Source: Narthecium ossifragum (taxonomy: Eukaryota; Streptophyta; Magnoliopsida; Dioscoreales; Nartheciaceae). Taken from it: DNA of 64,000 nt. The DNA is taken from assembly GCA_963920575.1 (NCBI GenBank), contig OY986965.1, positions 18,554,957 to 18,618,956 on the forward strand. The letters run 5' to 3'. Under the pieces are notes generated by a model that was given only the letters and a program-made list of their open reading frames with translations, did not search any database and was not told the origin of the DNA. Shown in pieces: positions 53,578 to 64,000 of the stretch (the first letter of the stretch is position 1; each line of letters begins with the position of its first letter). Made by a program: the position numbers and the translations under genes.

Positions 53578-55001
53578 TGATGTGTTGCAAACTCAATCAA
53601 ATATTAAATTTATAATTCTTATTCAATCACTACACTACTAGGTAGAATAGCGGTAAAGTCCGAAGTCGAACCGCAGGGAATTTACCAGCAAATATTGAAT
53701 TCAATTCTCAAACTCTAAATCTAAGCAAAAGAAGCAATGATAAGTTTGAATTAACTAAAACTATCTAATGAAAGCAAGTAAAAGTTGTTAAACTAATGAG
53801 AGAGATACTTAGGGTTTACTCAATCCACCTTGGTTTAACTTTCTGTATTCTTCAGTTATCCTCTTATGTCATTCTCTAAACATTATGGATCATATGGCTA
53901 CAAACTCACATGAATCCCTAAAATAAGATTTATATTTCTAACGACATAACCTATCTTTCTTGGCATATATTGTCTTCGGTCATACAATTACTTTAAGTTA
54001 TACTACTCCTAATGACCTTGGCACAACCTATCCTGACTTAGCATAGCCTATCTCACTAGCAAACCATAAATCACATGAAAACCATCCTATGAATCTCTAC
54101 AATTAATCACAGAAATCATATAGGACTAAAAGTACGTCAAGGGAAATCTATTCAACTCTATTAACAATAAAAAGCAAATTCATAGGATCATGAATTGAGA
54201 AGAATACAAGATTCAAACCAAAGAATACAAAAAGTTACACTAGAGTTTCATGAGATCCCTAAGTTTATGAATTAGCTACTTATCTCTTGAGAAAGATCCA
54301 TAGGTGTTGGGAAGGAAGCCATCGATCCCCGTAGAAAGATCTCCGTCTTCAAACCCTAGCCTTATCCTTTTTCTCTCTGATTTTTCTCCCCCAAAAGATG
54401 ATACATTCGGATGGAATAAGCCTATTTATAGGAGAACTTCCAAAATTAGGGTTTTGGGTAAGTTGGACTTCTATTACAACTCGGATTTCCTGGATTAATT
54501 CCTGGCAGTCTATTCCGGTCGCAACTGGGTCCAATCAAGACAGAATTTGAAAATGGGTCCAACTCGAAAGATGTAGATTAGTAAGTCTTATGTCTGATCC
54601 CAAAGATTTCATAATATTCGAACTTATCTGGAATATTTTATGAATATGCTCCTGAACGTCGACGGACAAGTTTCTCAGCATCTGTTTATCTTCATAGTCT
54701 TCATAACTACTATTAATTTGTCAGGAATCTCGCAAAGTATCCAACATCATAGTTGTTCATCATGATGTCTTCTACAATTCCTCCAAATTGCAGGAATATA
54801 GGATGTATCTGGAGATTTTGACGAATTCTTTTCAAACTGACAGCGGAGCGGCGTAATTTCAACATATTAGCCTTTTTATGTATTTTCTAACTTGAATCTT
54901 CATTAAACCTGAAATCAACAAATAAACTATCAAATACAAACACTCTCGGGCTAACAAAGGTAATTTAAGGGGTTTAATTATGAATAATTAGTGACTCATC
55001 A
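53578..55001 (-). repeat. 3' LTR of Athila-like element 2
   Basis: 1424 bp; on the minus strand it starts TGATGAGTCACTAATT and ends TTGCAACACATCA. A TATA box (minus strand TATAAATAG, plus 54422-54430) is shared with the 5' LTR. Both LTRs lack a GATCGATC cluster in U3. Confidence 0.9.
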
Positions 55002-57540
55002 CAGCCTCCAACTTACACATTGCTAGTCCTTGAGCAAAAAAAAGATAAAAAAGCAATAAATCTAACTAGCCACTTTTGTAGGTCTCACGATTGTACTTAG
55101 CATGTTCAACAAGCCTTTAAACCCCTGGATTACCCCAGTGGAGGAGTTTATAGTCTTCTGAGGGTTTTCAGGGATGACACCCACAAACACCTATACATTC
55201 CCTTGAACATATCATTAAAAATCCACCACAATATTCATCAACTCCAATGCATAAAATAGAAATCATACCCATGAATTTATTCTTCTACTCATAGTCACAT
55301 AAAAACATAGTAAATCAAAACATGTCGTAACATATTTCCAACACTTCAACACATTTAACCACAATTAAGAACAACTTTAACACTCTTGTGTTTGAATTGG
55401 ATTCCACATGCATTAGAGCATCAATTATATCTAAGCACTTCAACTGTTCAAGAACACAATTCTATCCAAGCATATATCTTCCACTTATCACATAGCAATA
55501 TCTGGGTTTTTTTTCATTTTTCTTTTCCCTTTTTTTTCTTTTTTGTTCAGGAATTTCAACTGTTTTATGCGAACAACACACCTTGTTAGCCACCTTGCCC
55601 AGTTACTAAGTATGAAGCCCTTATTTATTTTTTCCAGGAATTTCAAGTGTTTTACGCGAACAACACGCTGGTTAGGCACACTGCCCGGTTACTAAGTTGA
55701 AAATCCACTTTTTTCATATATTTTACATACTCAAATAATTGTATGTGTTCATGTATTTTTTGTGACATGACATAAAACTGTAAATCTATCATAGTATCAT
55801 GCTTAGAATCTAATCTCAACTCATCAACATGTGAAAGTGAACATGTGCATTAGGATATGTCAAGTTATCCTTAAATCATAGTAAAAGTGTTAAAGTATAG
55901 AACTAGTGTCATTCATAGCAAAAATTTACTATCCCTTATATGACATACAAGTCTCAGAATAATTGATAAAATAAATTTCTAAAACATGCATCTTTGTCAA
56001 ATCATATCATAATTTCATCCTTTTGACACATTTCAAGAGATGTATAACAATAAGTCTAAAATGAAAATAAACATTAAACTCCTAAAATCTACCCCCCAAC
56101 TTAAATGTAATTGTCACCAATTACATTAAGTCATAAAAATAAAGTAAAAAAAATAAGGTAGAGATCACCATAAGAGCTTGCCATAATAGTCATCTCCCGC
56201 ATTGTAATCACCACATCGCCCACACAATGGAAACATTGTCACCTACGAAATGCATGTCTCTAGAAAATACTAAAAGAATAAAGTCATAAAAATCACCATA
56301 AAACCTAAGAGACATATATAAAGAAAGTAAAATAACTCCATGATCAATAGATATATATTTGGCATGAATAGTCATCCATGAGTAATGTACAAAGGAAAAC
56401 CCGCATAAAAGTAACTTTCCAAAAGATCAAATAGAATAGAATAGAAAATATATCAATAATAGCAAAAAGGCATAAGAATTATTAAAATTTTCGGCAGAGT
56501 CTCCGTTGTATTTATTGAATATGTAGCCTGTACAATCATTCATCCACATAATTTAAAATATAGACATAAAAACATTAAAATACATCAAAGCATCCAACCA
56601 CAACACGCAAAATAGTCAACATCTATAATATCATCATGATTGAAGATTGAGACCGTCCGATCGAAAATCGAAATCGATCTTCAATCGGATCACTGTAGCA
56701 CCTGGATCATGTCCATCAACAATCGGATAGCTGAGAACTCGCCGGCGATGATCGACGGTGAAACGGCGTCGTCGGAGGACGGGGAAGGTACAGGAAGAAT
56801 CGTGGTGGCCTAAGGAATTCTCCGGTAAGCTCTGATCGAAGAATGGAGGTCGCCAGGTGGTAGAGCGGAGATGGCCGGATTGGAGTAAGATGTTGGCCGA
56901 AATTGGATTTCGATGATCGGAGCTCCAATCAAGGACGGGGATGATTGCGGAAGGATCGTGGAAGCTTGGAGAAGTGGTCTATGGGGTTTGATTGACGAAT
57001 TGAGCTACCAGACGGCGGATTGAAGGTGGACAGTGATGGCCGGCGATGGGTAGGTCGATTCCGGTGATCCCGGCCCCATGTCCGGGTTTTGATGGGTGGA
57101 AACCGATCGTGGTGGCAAGAGGAAGCTTCTTGAGGTGTTCTGGGGCGCTAAACGGCCGTGGATGATGGTGAAGATGATGGTTGTGGGGCTCACCAGCGTT
57201 GGAGGAGAAGGTTTCGAGGGAAGAGGAGGACGGGAATGAAGAGGTGGAAGTTTGACGGAGGTTTTGGGACCGGTTTGGAGGGATGAGGGCGACTAGAGAG
57301 ACGGCGATGGGCGGCGGGTGGTGACGGCTCGGGGACGAGCCGACGAGCCGGGACGACGAGCCGAGATCAAAGAACGAAGCAGGAGGAGAGAGGAAAAACA
57401 AGGAAATTCTAGAAAAATCTCAATTTTTTTTGGAAAAAGACATGGAAAAATTCTAAAAAGAAAAGGAAAAATCATAAAACTGGGTTGCCTCTCAGGAAGC
57501 GTGTAATTTTAGGTCTTTCGCTAGACGTCCCTAAAAGGAT
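55002..57540 (-). other. Long 3' non-coding region of Athila-like element 2
   Basis: On the minus strand it begins after protease with CTTCCTGAGAGGCAACCC (plus 57482-57499), the counterpart of the GGGAGGCAACCC phrase in element 1. A GC-rich block (56650-57400) holds chance ORFs such as 56979-57401. AT-rich sequence follows, with a TTAAGTTGGGGGGTAG block near 56090 and a polypurine-like GTAAGTTGGAGGCTG at the LTR edge. A direct duplication (55549-55612 and 55633-55697, about 85 bp apart) contains GGAATTTCAACTGTTTTATGC. No pol domain is visible. Confidence 0.75.
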
Positions 57541-57585
57541 CAGTTATACCACGGATTCGTCAGATTGACGGACTCGATCACACCA

Positions 57586-58653
57586 CTAAGAATAATTTTC
57601 TCCACATAATGATTTAAACCTTACCATTCCCCACAGTATGTCAAGTATATGATGATGCAGACCTATTAATTCTTTCCTCTCAACAAGTGTATTAGAAACC
57701 CCACCCTCTATAAAAGACAAACTATCTTCATATTTCTTCGTACAACCAAGTCTACAGTATATGTCCCCTATTGTAACGGAATTATCATTGGAATGAACCG
57801 TAAGTGAAGGGGTAGAAGGTTTTATTTTCAAAATAGATGTTGAAAGCATAGATAGTGGTGCAGATATAGGTAAAGGAGGAGGTGGTGGTTCAACTTCAGA
57901 AGCTATTGACATCTCTGTGCATAAATGTGTTTCAATATAATCAACATAAAATTGTCCAGTGTCTAAGTCAACGTCAAACAAAGATGGATCAGAAATATAG
58001 ACATTAATAACATCAACAGCAAAGCAATCAATATTTTCAGGAAAACATGCATTCTTAAATATATTCAAACGTTTCTTCATGTTACCAAAAGAGACATCCA
58101 TAACACCTGTATGACAGTTAATGCAAGCATTCGCAGTAGCTAGGAAAGGTCGACCTAAGATAATAGGCACGGTTTTCTTGCAAAGAACGCCGGGTTCCAT
58201 GTCCAAGATAATGAAGTCAACCGGAAAGAAGAAACTATCAACCTTAACCAACACATCCTCCAAGATACCTCGCGGTGTCTTTATGGATCTATCAGCCAAC
58301 TGAAGGGTTACTGTCGTAGGTTTCAAATCATTCATGTCAAATTTCTGATATAAAGAGTATGGCAGTAAATTAACACTAGCACCAAGATCAAGAAAGGACC
58401 ATCAATACGATAGCCTCCTATGCAACAAGAAATAGTTGGGGTGCCTGGATCCTTATGTTTTGGTGGAGTGTCATATTTCAGGATCGAACTTACATGTTCA
58501 GTCAGAAATATTTTCTTAGAGACCTGAGATTTGGATTTGTGCTTTTGGGTACAGAGGTCTTTCAGAAATTTTGCATAGGAAGGGAATTGTCGGATGGCCT
58601 CTAAAAGTGGTATGTTATATTTTGCATAGGAAGGGAAATTTCAGAAATTTTAC
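57586..58653 (-). pseudogene. Athila-like element 2 protease region
   Basis: On the minus strand sequence around 58420-58350 reads FLDLGASVNLLPYSLYQKFD, with the DLGAS active site intact. The open frame 58335-57586 continues TVTLQLADRSIKTPRGILED, VLVKVDSFFFPVDFIILDME and IILGRPFLATANACINC, all typical of the Athila/Tat protease. About 170 more residues without a known domain follow. A frameshift near 58390 separates it from the upstream part, so the copy is probably not functional. Confidence 0.85.
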
Positions 58654-60480
58654 TCACTTGAATATCTCCGTGATTTCCTCTACATAAGATTTCCTATTGG
58701 GTCTGGAGGAAGGATCCATAAGTGCATAAGGAAAAGGTACTTTGGGCACATATCTAGCAGGATCAGGCTCCCTAGAATCAGATGGATCATAATCAAGTGG
58801 TATATTGGAGTAATCACGGGGTGGACGATCCATCGTCTGTGAGGCCGATCGATCGTCGGAAGACCGATTGATCGTCGGATCGTCCGATTGATCGGTCGGA
58901 CTGGCTGATTCCTCTACTTTATTATCTATGGTTCTGCCACTTCTAAGGGTCACTACAGCTTTAGCACTTTCTAGGTTCTGGTTGTCTACATAATACTGAC
59001 CCCTAGGATTAGTCATAGGTTGACTAAGCAAATGACCTTCCTCTCTTTTAGCCATTGTGTTAGCCAGTTGTCCTAGTTGTGTCTCTAATTTGGACATATA
59101 TTGAGCATGCGAATTAACATCATTTCTTAGCAATAATTGCTCATTCCTCATCAAAGTCATTCTACTCTTAAGCTCAGACATGTTAGCATTCATGTTATTC
59201 ATGCTAGCACTCATGTTTGCAAGAGTAGTCATGATTGTGTTCAAAGTCGGATCAGAGGGTGCTTGTGGAGGTGCAGGTTGTTGATATGGTGCCGAGTACC
59301 CTGGGTTTGGGTTTGCAGAGGGTATAGATGGGTACCGATTTGAGGGAGCATTAGGGGAATTAGTCTGCCCTAGAATGGTTCTTGACTGTGGTGGTGTCCA
59401 ACTCAAGTTAGGATGATTTCTCCAACAAGGATCATTGGCATTGGAATGAGGATTGTATTGAGGTTTAGAGAAGCTATATGTTGCATTAACGTGTTCCTAA
59501 ACAAAGTCAGGGAAGTTGGGGGCCAAGTGACAGTTGGTGATATGATGTTGAGGACTAGAGCAGAGGGCACATGTCTTAAGTGGAGTTTGAAATGGTGTAG
59601 GAGAAAAAGATTGACCAAAAGATTGATATGTTTTCAACCGATTTGAATCTTTAGTTAGGAAGGCTACTTGTGCGGATAGACTTTGAATATAAGAAACTTC
59701 ATGAGTTCCCCTAGAATTACGAAAAGTGGTAGGCCGATTCCTATAAATTGAGGCATTATGTTGTGAGTTCTCAGCAAGATTATTATATATCTCCCAAAGC
59801 TCAGTCTAAGACTTACTAACACCCCCGCAGCAAGCATCGACCATAGTTCTATCTTGATCATTGAGACCGTTATAGAATGAATGGGCTAGCTACCATTCGG
59901 GTACCTCATGATGAGGACATCCTCTCAAGAGGTCATTGAATCTTTCCCAAGTCTCATGAAAAAGCTTATCCTCATTTTGCTTAAAAGAGATAATCATGAA
60001 ACGATAATTTTGGGTTTTGATGATGGGAAAGTATTTCTTAAGAAAGGCATCCTGAAGTTGATCCCAAGTCGAAATCGAATTTAGTGCTAGGGTTTAAAGC
60101 CAATGTTTAGCTTTATCTTTCAATGAGAAGGGAAAAACCTTTAATCTAAAGGCATCATCGTTAAAGTGCTCAAGTTTAAACATGGAGAGAATTTCAAGGA
60201 AGTTGGCTACATGTCCATAAGAATCCTCATTCTCACAGCCATAAAAAGATGGTAACGTTGTAATCCAGTTGGGTTTAATCTCATAATGTGTGGCAGTAAT
60301 GACAGGTGAGTTAATACAAGAGGTATAAGTGTAAGGTTAAGACAGAAAGTCATTCCTAATAGGCACTTCTCTATTGTTATTGGGGTTCCCGTTTCCCCCA
60401 CCGTTTCCACTATTATTCATGCAGCTAAGGCCATTGTGTAGAAAGAATCATGAGGTAAATCAGGGATTTCAAGTTTAGGG
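58654..60480 (-). pseudogene. Athila-like element 2 gag
   Basis: From about 60480 down on the minus strand: YEIKPNWI, FLEILSMFKLEHFNDDAFRL, KVFPFSLKDKAKHWL, WDQLQDAFLKKYFP, HETWERFNDLLRGCPHHEVP, HSFYNGL and MVDACCGG, then a CCHC knuckle CALCSSPQHHITNC. The ORF 59406-58654 is a proline-rich linker plus coiled coil (MSASMNNMNANMSELKSRMT), LETQLGQLANTMAKREEGHL and VTLRSGR. Several stops and frameshifts occur upstream of 59618. A GATCGATC site at 58847 is translated as part of an S/D/R-rich stretch. Confidence 0.85.
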
Positions 60481-60646
60481 TCAAAAGGTGTCAAAGGAAA
60501 ATTCAAGGCCCTTCTACCTTGCATACAGGTTCATGCACACCCCAGAAATAAAAAGAAAAATAAAACAGAAGTTTTGAAGGAGGGGGGAAAACTCGGAATA
60601 CTACAGCAAAAAAAATGAAAAGTTGCACGTTAGAAGACGTACCTGA

Positions 60647-60800
60647 ATGCCACGTCAACGATTGATCGGAGGTATTGCTGATCGATCGGTTTCCAGACGA
60701 TTGATCGGTGGTCTGGGTGATCGATCATTCATCACAGCAACACAAGCAAACTGCATAGTTCCGATCAGTCGGATTCAATTCCGACTGATCGCTCCAGGCG
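60647..60800. repeat. GATCGATC/GATTGATC cluster in the 5' leader of Athila-like element 2
   Basis: GATCGATC at 60680 and 60719, GATTGATCGG at three further places, and a GATCAGTCGG/CCGACTGATC inverted pair (60763-60791). It lies between the primer binding site and gag. The same motif type is found in LTR copy A (GATCAGTCGG at 1941). Confidence 0.7.
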
Positions 60801-60974
60801 GCGAGCAGGCTTCTCCCTCCCTGAAAAATTTTATTTTAATGCTGCAAAAATTCCAAAAAATGTCAGATAAATCCTAAAAAGTGTAAAATAAAGAAAGGAA
60901 AAAATAAGAAAGATAAAAACCTAATTAAGCAAAGAAAAAGAGTCAAAAGAAAATCAATCAATCAACCGTCGAAT

Positions 60975-60992
60975 TCCCCCGCAACGGCGCCA
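60975..60992 (-). other. Primer binding site of Athila-like element 2, tRNA-Asp type
   Basis: On the minus strand TGGCGCCGTTGCGGGGGA starts 5 bp after the 5' LTR. It matches the Athila/Tat tRNA-Asp site except for one base (C to G in TTGCCGGGG). Confidence 0.85.
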
Positions 60993-60997
60993 AAAAT

Positions 60998-62419
60998 TGA
61001 TGTGTTGCGAACGTGTCGTTAAAATATTGCAAACTCAATCAAATATTAAATTTATAATCCCTATTCAATCACTATACTACTAGGTAGAATAGCAGTGAAG
61101 TCCATAGTCGAACCACATGGAATTTACCAGGAAATATTGAATTCAATTCTCAAACTCTAAATCTAAGCAAAAGAAGCAATGATAAGTTTGAATTAACTAA
61201 AACTATGTAATGAAAGCAAGTAAAAGTTGTTAAACTAATGAGAGAGAGACTTAGGGTTTACTCAATCCACCTTAGTTTCACTTTATGTATTCTTCAGTTA
61301 TCCTCTTATCTCATTCTCTAAACATTATGGATCATACGGCTACAAGCTCACATGAATCCCTAAAATAAGATTTATGTTCCTTACGGCATAACCTATCTTT
61401 CTTGGCATATATTGTCTTCGGTCCTACAATTACTTTAAGTTATACTACTCCTAATGACCTTAGCACAACCTATCCTAACTTAGCATAGCCTATCTCACTA
61501 GCAAACTATAAATCACATGAAAACCATCCTATGAATCTCTACAATCAATCATAGAAATCATATAGGGTTGAAAGTACGCTAAGGAAACTCTATTCATTCA
61601 ACTCTATTAACAATAAAAAGCAAATTCATAGGATCATGTCTTGAGAAGAATACAAGATTCAAACCAAAGAATACAAAAAGTTGCACTAGAGTTTCATAAG
61701 ATCCCTAAGTTTAGAAATTAGCTACTCATCTCTTGAGAAAGATCCATAGGTATTGGGAAGGAAGCCATCGATCCCCGCGGAAAGATCTCCGTCTTCAAAC
61801 CCTAGCATTCTCTTTTTTCTCTCTGATTTTTCTCCCCCAAAAGATGATAAATTCGGATGGAATAACCCTATTTATAGGAGAACTCCCGAAATTAGGGTTT
61901 TGGGTAAGTTGGACTTCTATTACAACTCGGATTTCCTGGATTAATTCCTGGCAGTCTATTCCGGTCGCAATTGGGTCCAACACTAAAGATGTAGATTAGT
62001 AAGTCTTATATCTGATCCCGAAGATTTCATAATATTCGGACTTATGTGGAATATTTGGCGAATATTCTCCTGAACGTCGACGGACCAGTTTCTCAACATC
62101 TGTTTATCTTCATAGTCTTCAAAACTGCTGTTAATCTGTCAGGAATCTCGCAAAGTATCCAACATGAAAGTTGTGTGTCGTGATGTCTTCTAGAATAGGT
62201 CCAAATTTTAGGAATTTAGGATCCATCTGAAGATTTTGGCGAATTCTTTTCAAACTGATAGCGAAGCGGGGTAATTTCAACATATTAGCCTTTTTATGTA
62301 TTTTCTAACTTAAATCCTCGTTAAACCTGAAATCAACTAACAAACTATCAAATACAAACACTCTCGGGCTAACAAAGGTAATTTAAGGGGTTTAATTATG
62401 AATAATTAGTGACTCATCA
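60998..62419 (-). repeat. 5' LTR of Athila-like element 2
   Basis: 1422 bp, nearly the same length as the 3' LTR, with scattered substitutions and a small indel near 61980. The TATA box on the minus strand is at plus 61868-61876. The high similarity of the two LTRs indicates a comparatively young insertion. Confidence 0.95.
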
Positions 62420-62799
62420 GCCACCCAGGGCAATTCCTCCTCTCCAGCCCGATTCCACCTTGGCCTCGAGGTCCCCGCCACACCTAGCTCGTCCATTGCC
62501 TGAGCTCCCTACGTCTCCTCTGGAGCTTCCACCCAACAGCCCAATCGCTTCCGACAACGCCCGACAGCACCACGACACCGCCCGAGCTCGCCACCTTGCA
62601 GTGTTCCTCCCGAGCTCCGTCCCCTCCACCGGATCCAGCGCCGCATCCCTCGGAGTCCACCGCCCATGGCCTCCGAGCACCGTCCACCCTCAGATCCGGG
62701 GTCCCTTCGCTGCTGCGATTCTCCTCCGACCCCTTCCCGGTGTGGTCCGACGACCCAGCAGCACTGTTGCTTTGCTTTGCTAGACCCCTCCTTCGCGAG
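62420..62799. other. GC-rich sequence flanking Athila-like element 2
   Basis: It is continuous with 53145-53577 if the Athila-like element is removed. Overlapping frames on both strands (62409-62783 plus, 62509-62811 minus) suggest base composition rather than a defined protein. It may be 5' sequence of the MATE gene fragment, but no motif supports this. Confidence 0.3.
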
Positions 62800-62950
62800 A
62801 AGGGATACCACTCCTTAACCTCAAAATCAAGGTTAAACCCGCTTATCCCCGAAGTTCTATCCCCACGATGTTTGGGGATAAGAACGGGGTTAAGGGATAA
62901 AAGGGGATAACCCCCTTAACCTCATCCTTAACCCTGAACCAAACGGGGCC
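62800..62950 (-). mobile_element. Tourist-like element end
   Basis: Ends GAACCAAACGGGGCC at 62950 followed by TAA, the mirror of the MITE at 7538. The interior has the same TTATCCC/GGGATAA motifs in both orientations. The matching left terminus was not found, so the element is either truncated or larger than shown. Confidence 0.55.
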
Positions 62951-62953
62951 TAA

Positions 62954-63126
62954 GGGAACAGTATAATACACTAGTCTTGATCGAATTCTTCTTTATTTTC
63001 GGCGTCTTCCTACTTCAATTTTTTTATACCGATTTCACGGTAAGTCTGATTTTATTTTTATTATTATAAAGGATTACTTGCTACTCTAGTAAAAGCTAGA
63101 ATTCTAGTCTTATTTTCTCCGACACT
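62954..63126 (+). repeat. 3' end of a copia C LTR
   Basis: It matches 28857-29028 over about 170 bp (for example GTCTTGATCGAATTCTTCTT) and ends CCGACA. The matching site in the copia C LTR is TTAAGGGAA, so the Tourist-like element may have inserted at its TAA. Confidence 0.8.
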
Positions 63127-63567
63127 GATTTGGCGTAACAAGCAACCACATAGTGTAAAACAACTGGGTATGTGTAAAAATTAATACTCAAAATCAAAAC
63201 CTTATTTTGAAAATTCCTTTACAAAACATCCTCCAAGATAAGTGATAGGAAAAGACAAAAGTAAAGACTAGTCATTAGAGAATAAATTCCATTTTGAAGA
63301 TAATTGCCTATTATAATCGATAAGGCAGTTCTTCGATTTGTCTCGCTAAAAGACTAGATAATATTCTGCATGCACAAACATACGATAAGATATCCCAGCT
63401 TATCTCTGATGCCATTAATACATCCATCAATCTTTAATATATAGATTGCCCAAGCCATCCCCTTCTATCCCCTAGCTTACCTCATCATCATGCAATAGAT
63501 TCACTATAACCCACATAGTCCAAACCTAACTTAACTACTTCAATGCCAAAAATAGCAAGAACTAGGT
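63127..63567. other. Unassigned AT-rich sequence upstream of a TATA box
   Basis: No ORF or repeat was recognised. GATAAG motifs occur at 63388-63393 and 63324-63329 (CGATAAGG). Confidence 0.3.
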
Positions 63568-63574
63568 TATAAAA
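63568..63574 (+). promoter_or_regulatory. Possible TATA box of a gene or LTR running off the window
   Basis: TATAAAAGGAGGCC is followed by a CT-rich leader (63600-63720), a CTCTGTAAG possible splice donor (63674-63682) and CATGCATG-like motifs at about 63747. The same TATAAAAGGAGGCC string occurs at 19746, so this could equally be an LTR. No coding exon is visible before the window ends. Confidence 0.3.
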
Positions 63575-64000
63575 GGAGGCCAAACTCTTTGAAGTTTTCA
63601 TCCTCCACACAGTCAAAGCCGTCTAGTCATCTCTTCAAAACTCACGGCGCCACCATACATACAGTTGCTAGTCTCTGTAAGATTTTGAATTATCTATTCT
63701 TCTTCTTTGCTTATATCTTCTTTTATGATCAGCAACTCTCACTGATGCATGCGTGATGGTAGGTTTTCAATTCAGGTATACACATAGATATATATTATTT
63801 TCTCTAAAGTTGTTGCTCCATCCACCAAAGCACATTAACAAGTGATTCATTAGTTAACATCACCTAAAGTTGATATAGTTGCAAGTCCCACTCGCGTTAT
63901 AGCTCTAGCTAGCTAGCTAGATGATATATATGTATCCTCTCAAACTTTTTATCGTGCCATTTGTTTAATTTTAATGCTAAAGATCAACCCGCCGCATAAT

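Larger units (their letters stand above)
53578..62419 (-). mobile_element. Athila-like gag-protease element 2 (non-autonomous), complete with LTRs
   Basis: LTRs at 60998-62419 (5') and 53578-55001 (3') are direct repeats, flanked by a perfect GCCAC duplication (53573-53577, 62420-62424). The primer binding site, gag and protease follow on the minus strand, but no reverse transcriptase, RNase H or integrase is present. Total length is 8842 bp. The architecture is the same as element 1, although the sequences are clearly different subfamilies. Confidence 0.95.

Noticed and set aside
52955..53641. 228-codon plus-strand ORF
   Set aside because: It crosses a copia LTR fragment, the antisense of the MATE fragment and the start of an Athila-like LTR, so it is not one gene.
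56979..57401. 140-codon minus-strand ORF in the 3' region of Athila-like element 2
   Set aside because: Composition is proline/serine/histidine-rich with several overlapping frames; no pol or other retroelement motif was found.

Overview
This window is a stretch of plant nuclear DNA made almost entirely of transposable elements. I recognise no intact host protein gene, no rRNA or tRNA gene, and no CRISPR array. The element types (Ty3/gypsy chromoviruses, Athila- and Tat-like gypsy elements, Ty1/copia, an L1-type LINE, CACTA, Mutator-like, Tourist-like MITE, a Helitron end) are those of a flowering plant. The few host-derived coding scraps are very GC-rich, which leans towards a monocot, but the species cannot be named from the sequence. 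A 200-base run of N at 20347-20546 marks an assembly gap.

Layout. 1-6130: the end of an unclassified LTR, two nested minus-strand chromovirus-type LTRs (A inserted into B), and the 3' end of a Tat/Grande-like element with a degenerate antisense ORF and a plus-strand LTR. 6131-9865: mostly unassigned sequence with a Tourist-like MITE and a GC/purine-rich duplicated block. 9866-18100: an internally deleted copia element whose 3' LTR is cut by an L1-type LINE on the minus strand. That LINE is itself split by a copia LTR, a 568-bp CACTA element and a solo LTR flanked by a near-matching 5-bp direct repeat. 18101-23492: unassigned sequence, an LTR-like leader, a broken membrane-protein fragment, the gap, a protein-kinase exon scrap and a Helitron 3' end. 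23493-27691: a Mutator-like foldback element (10-bp target duplication) split by a 2.5-kb solo LTR that carries a 5S rRNA-like segment. 27945-32430: a decayed copia element with a small Mutator-like MITE in its 5' LTR. 32716-36934: the 3' half of a chromovirus (RNase H, integrase, chromodomain, LTR). 36935-51505: an older chromovirus split by a minus-strand LTR, by a 10.6-kb Athila-like element and by deletion; the Athila-like element contains a solo LTR and a MITE. 51507-53577: fragments, including part of a MATE-transporter gene. 53578-62419: a second, complete Athila-like element on the minus strand. 62420-64000: GC-rich sequence, a Tourist-like end, a copia LTR end and a possible TATA-type promoter.

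How the parts relate. Exact or near-exact target-site duplications let the insertion order be read directly: chromovirus host (oldest), then the Athila-like element (TSD AGTAT), then a solo LTR in its gag (TSD GATCA). Both Athila-like elements have gag and protease but no reverse transcriptase, RNase H or integrase, so they must depend on enzymes supplied in trans. Most premature stops in the retroelement ORFs are explained by C-to-T or G-to-A changes, as expected from decay of methylated cytosine. The most striking unexplained feature is a set of about 30 copies of the palindrome GATCGATC, often paired as hairpins. They cluster in LTRs of unrelated families, commonly just upstream of the TATA box.
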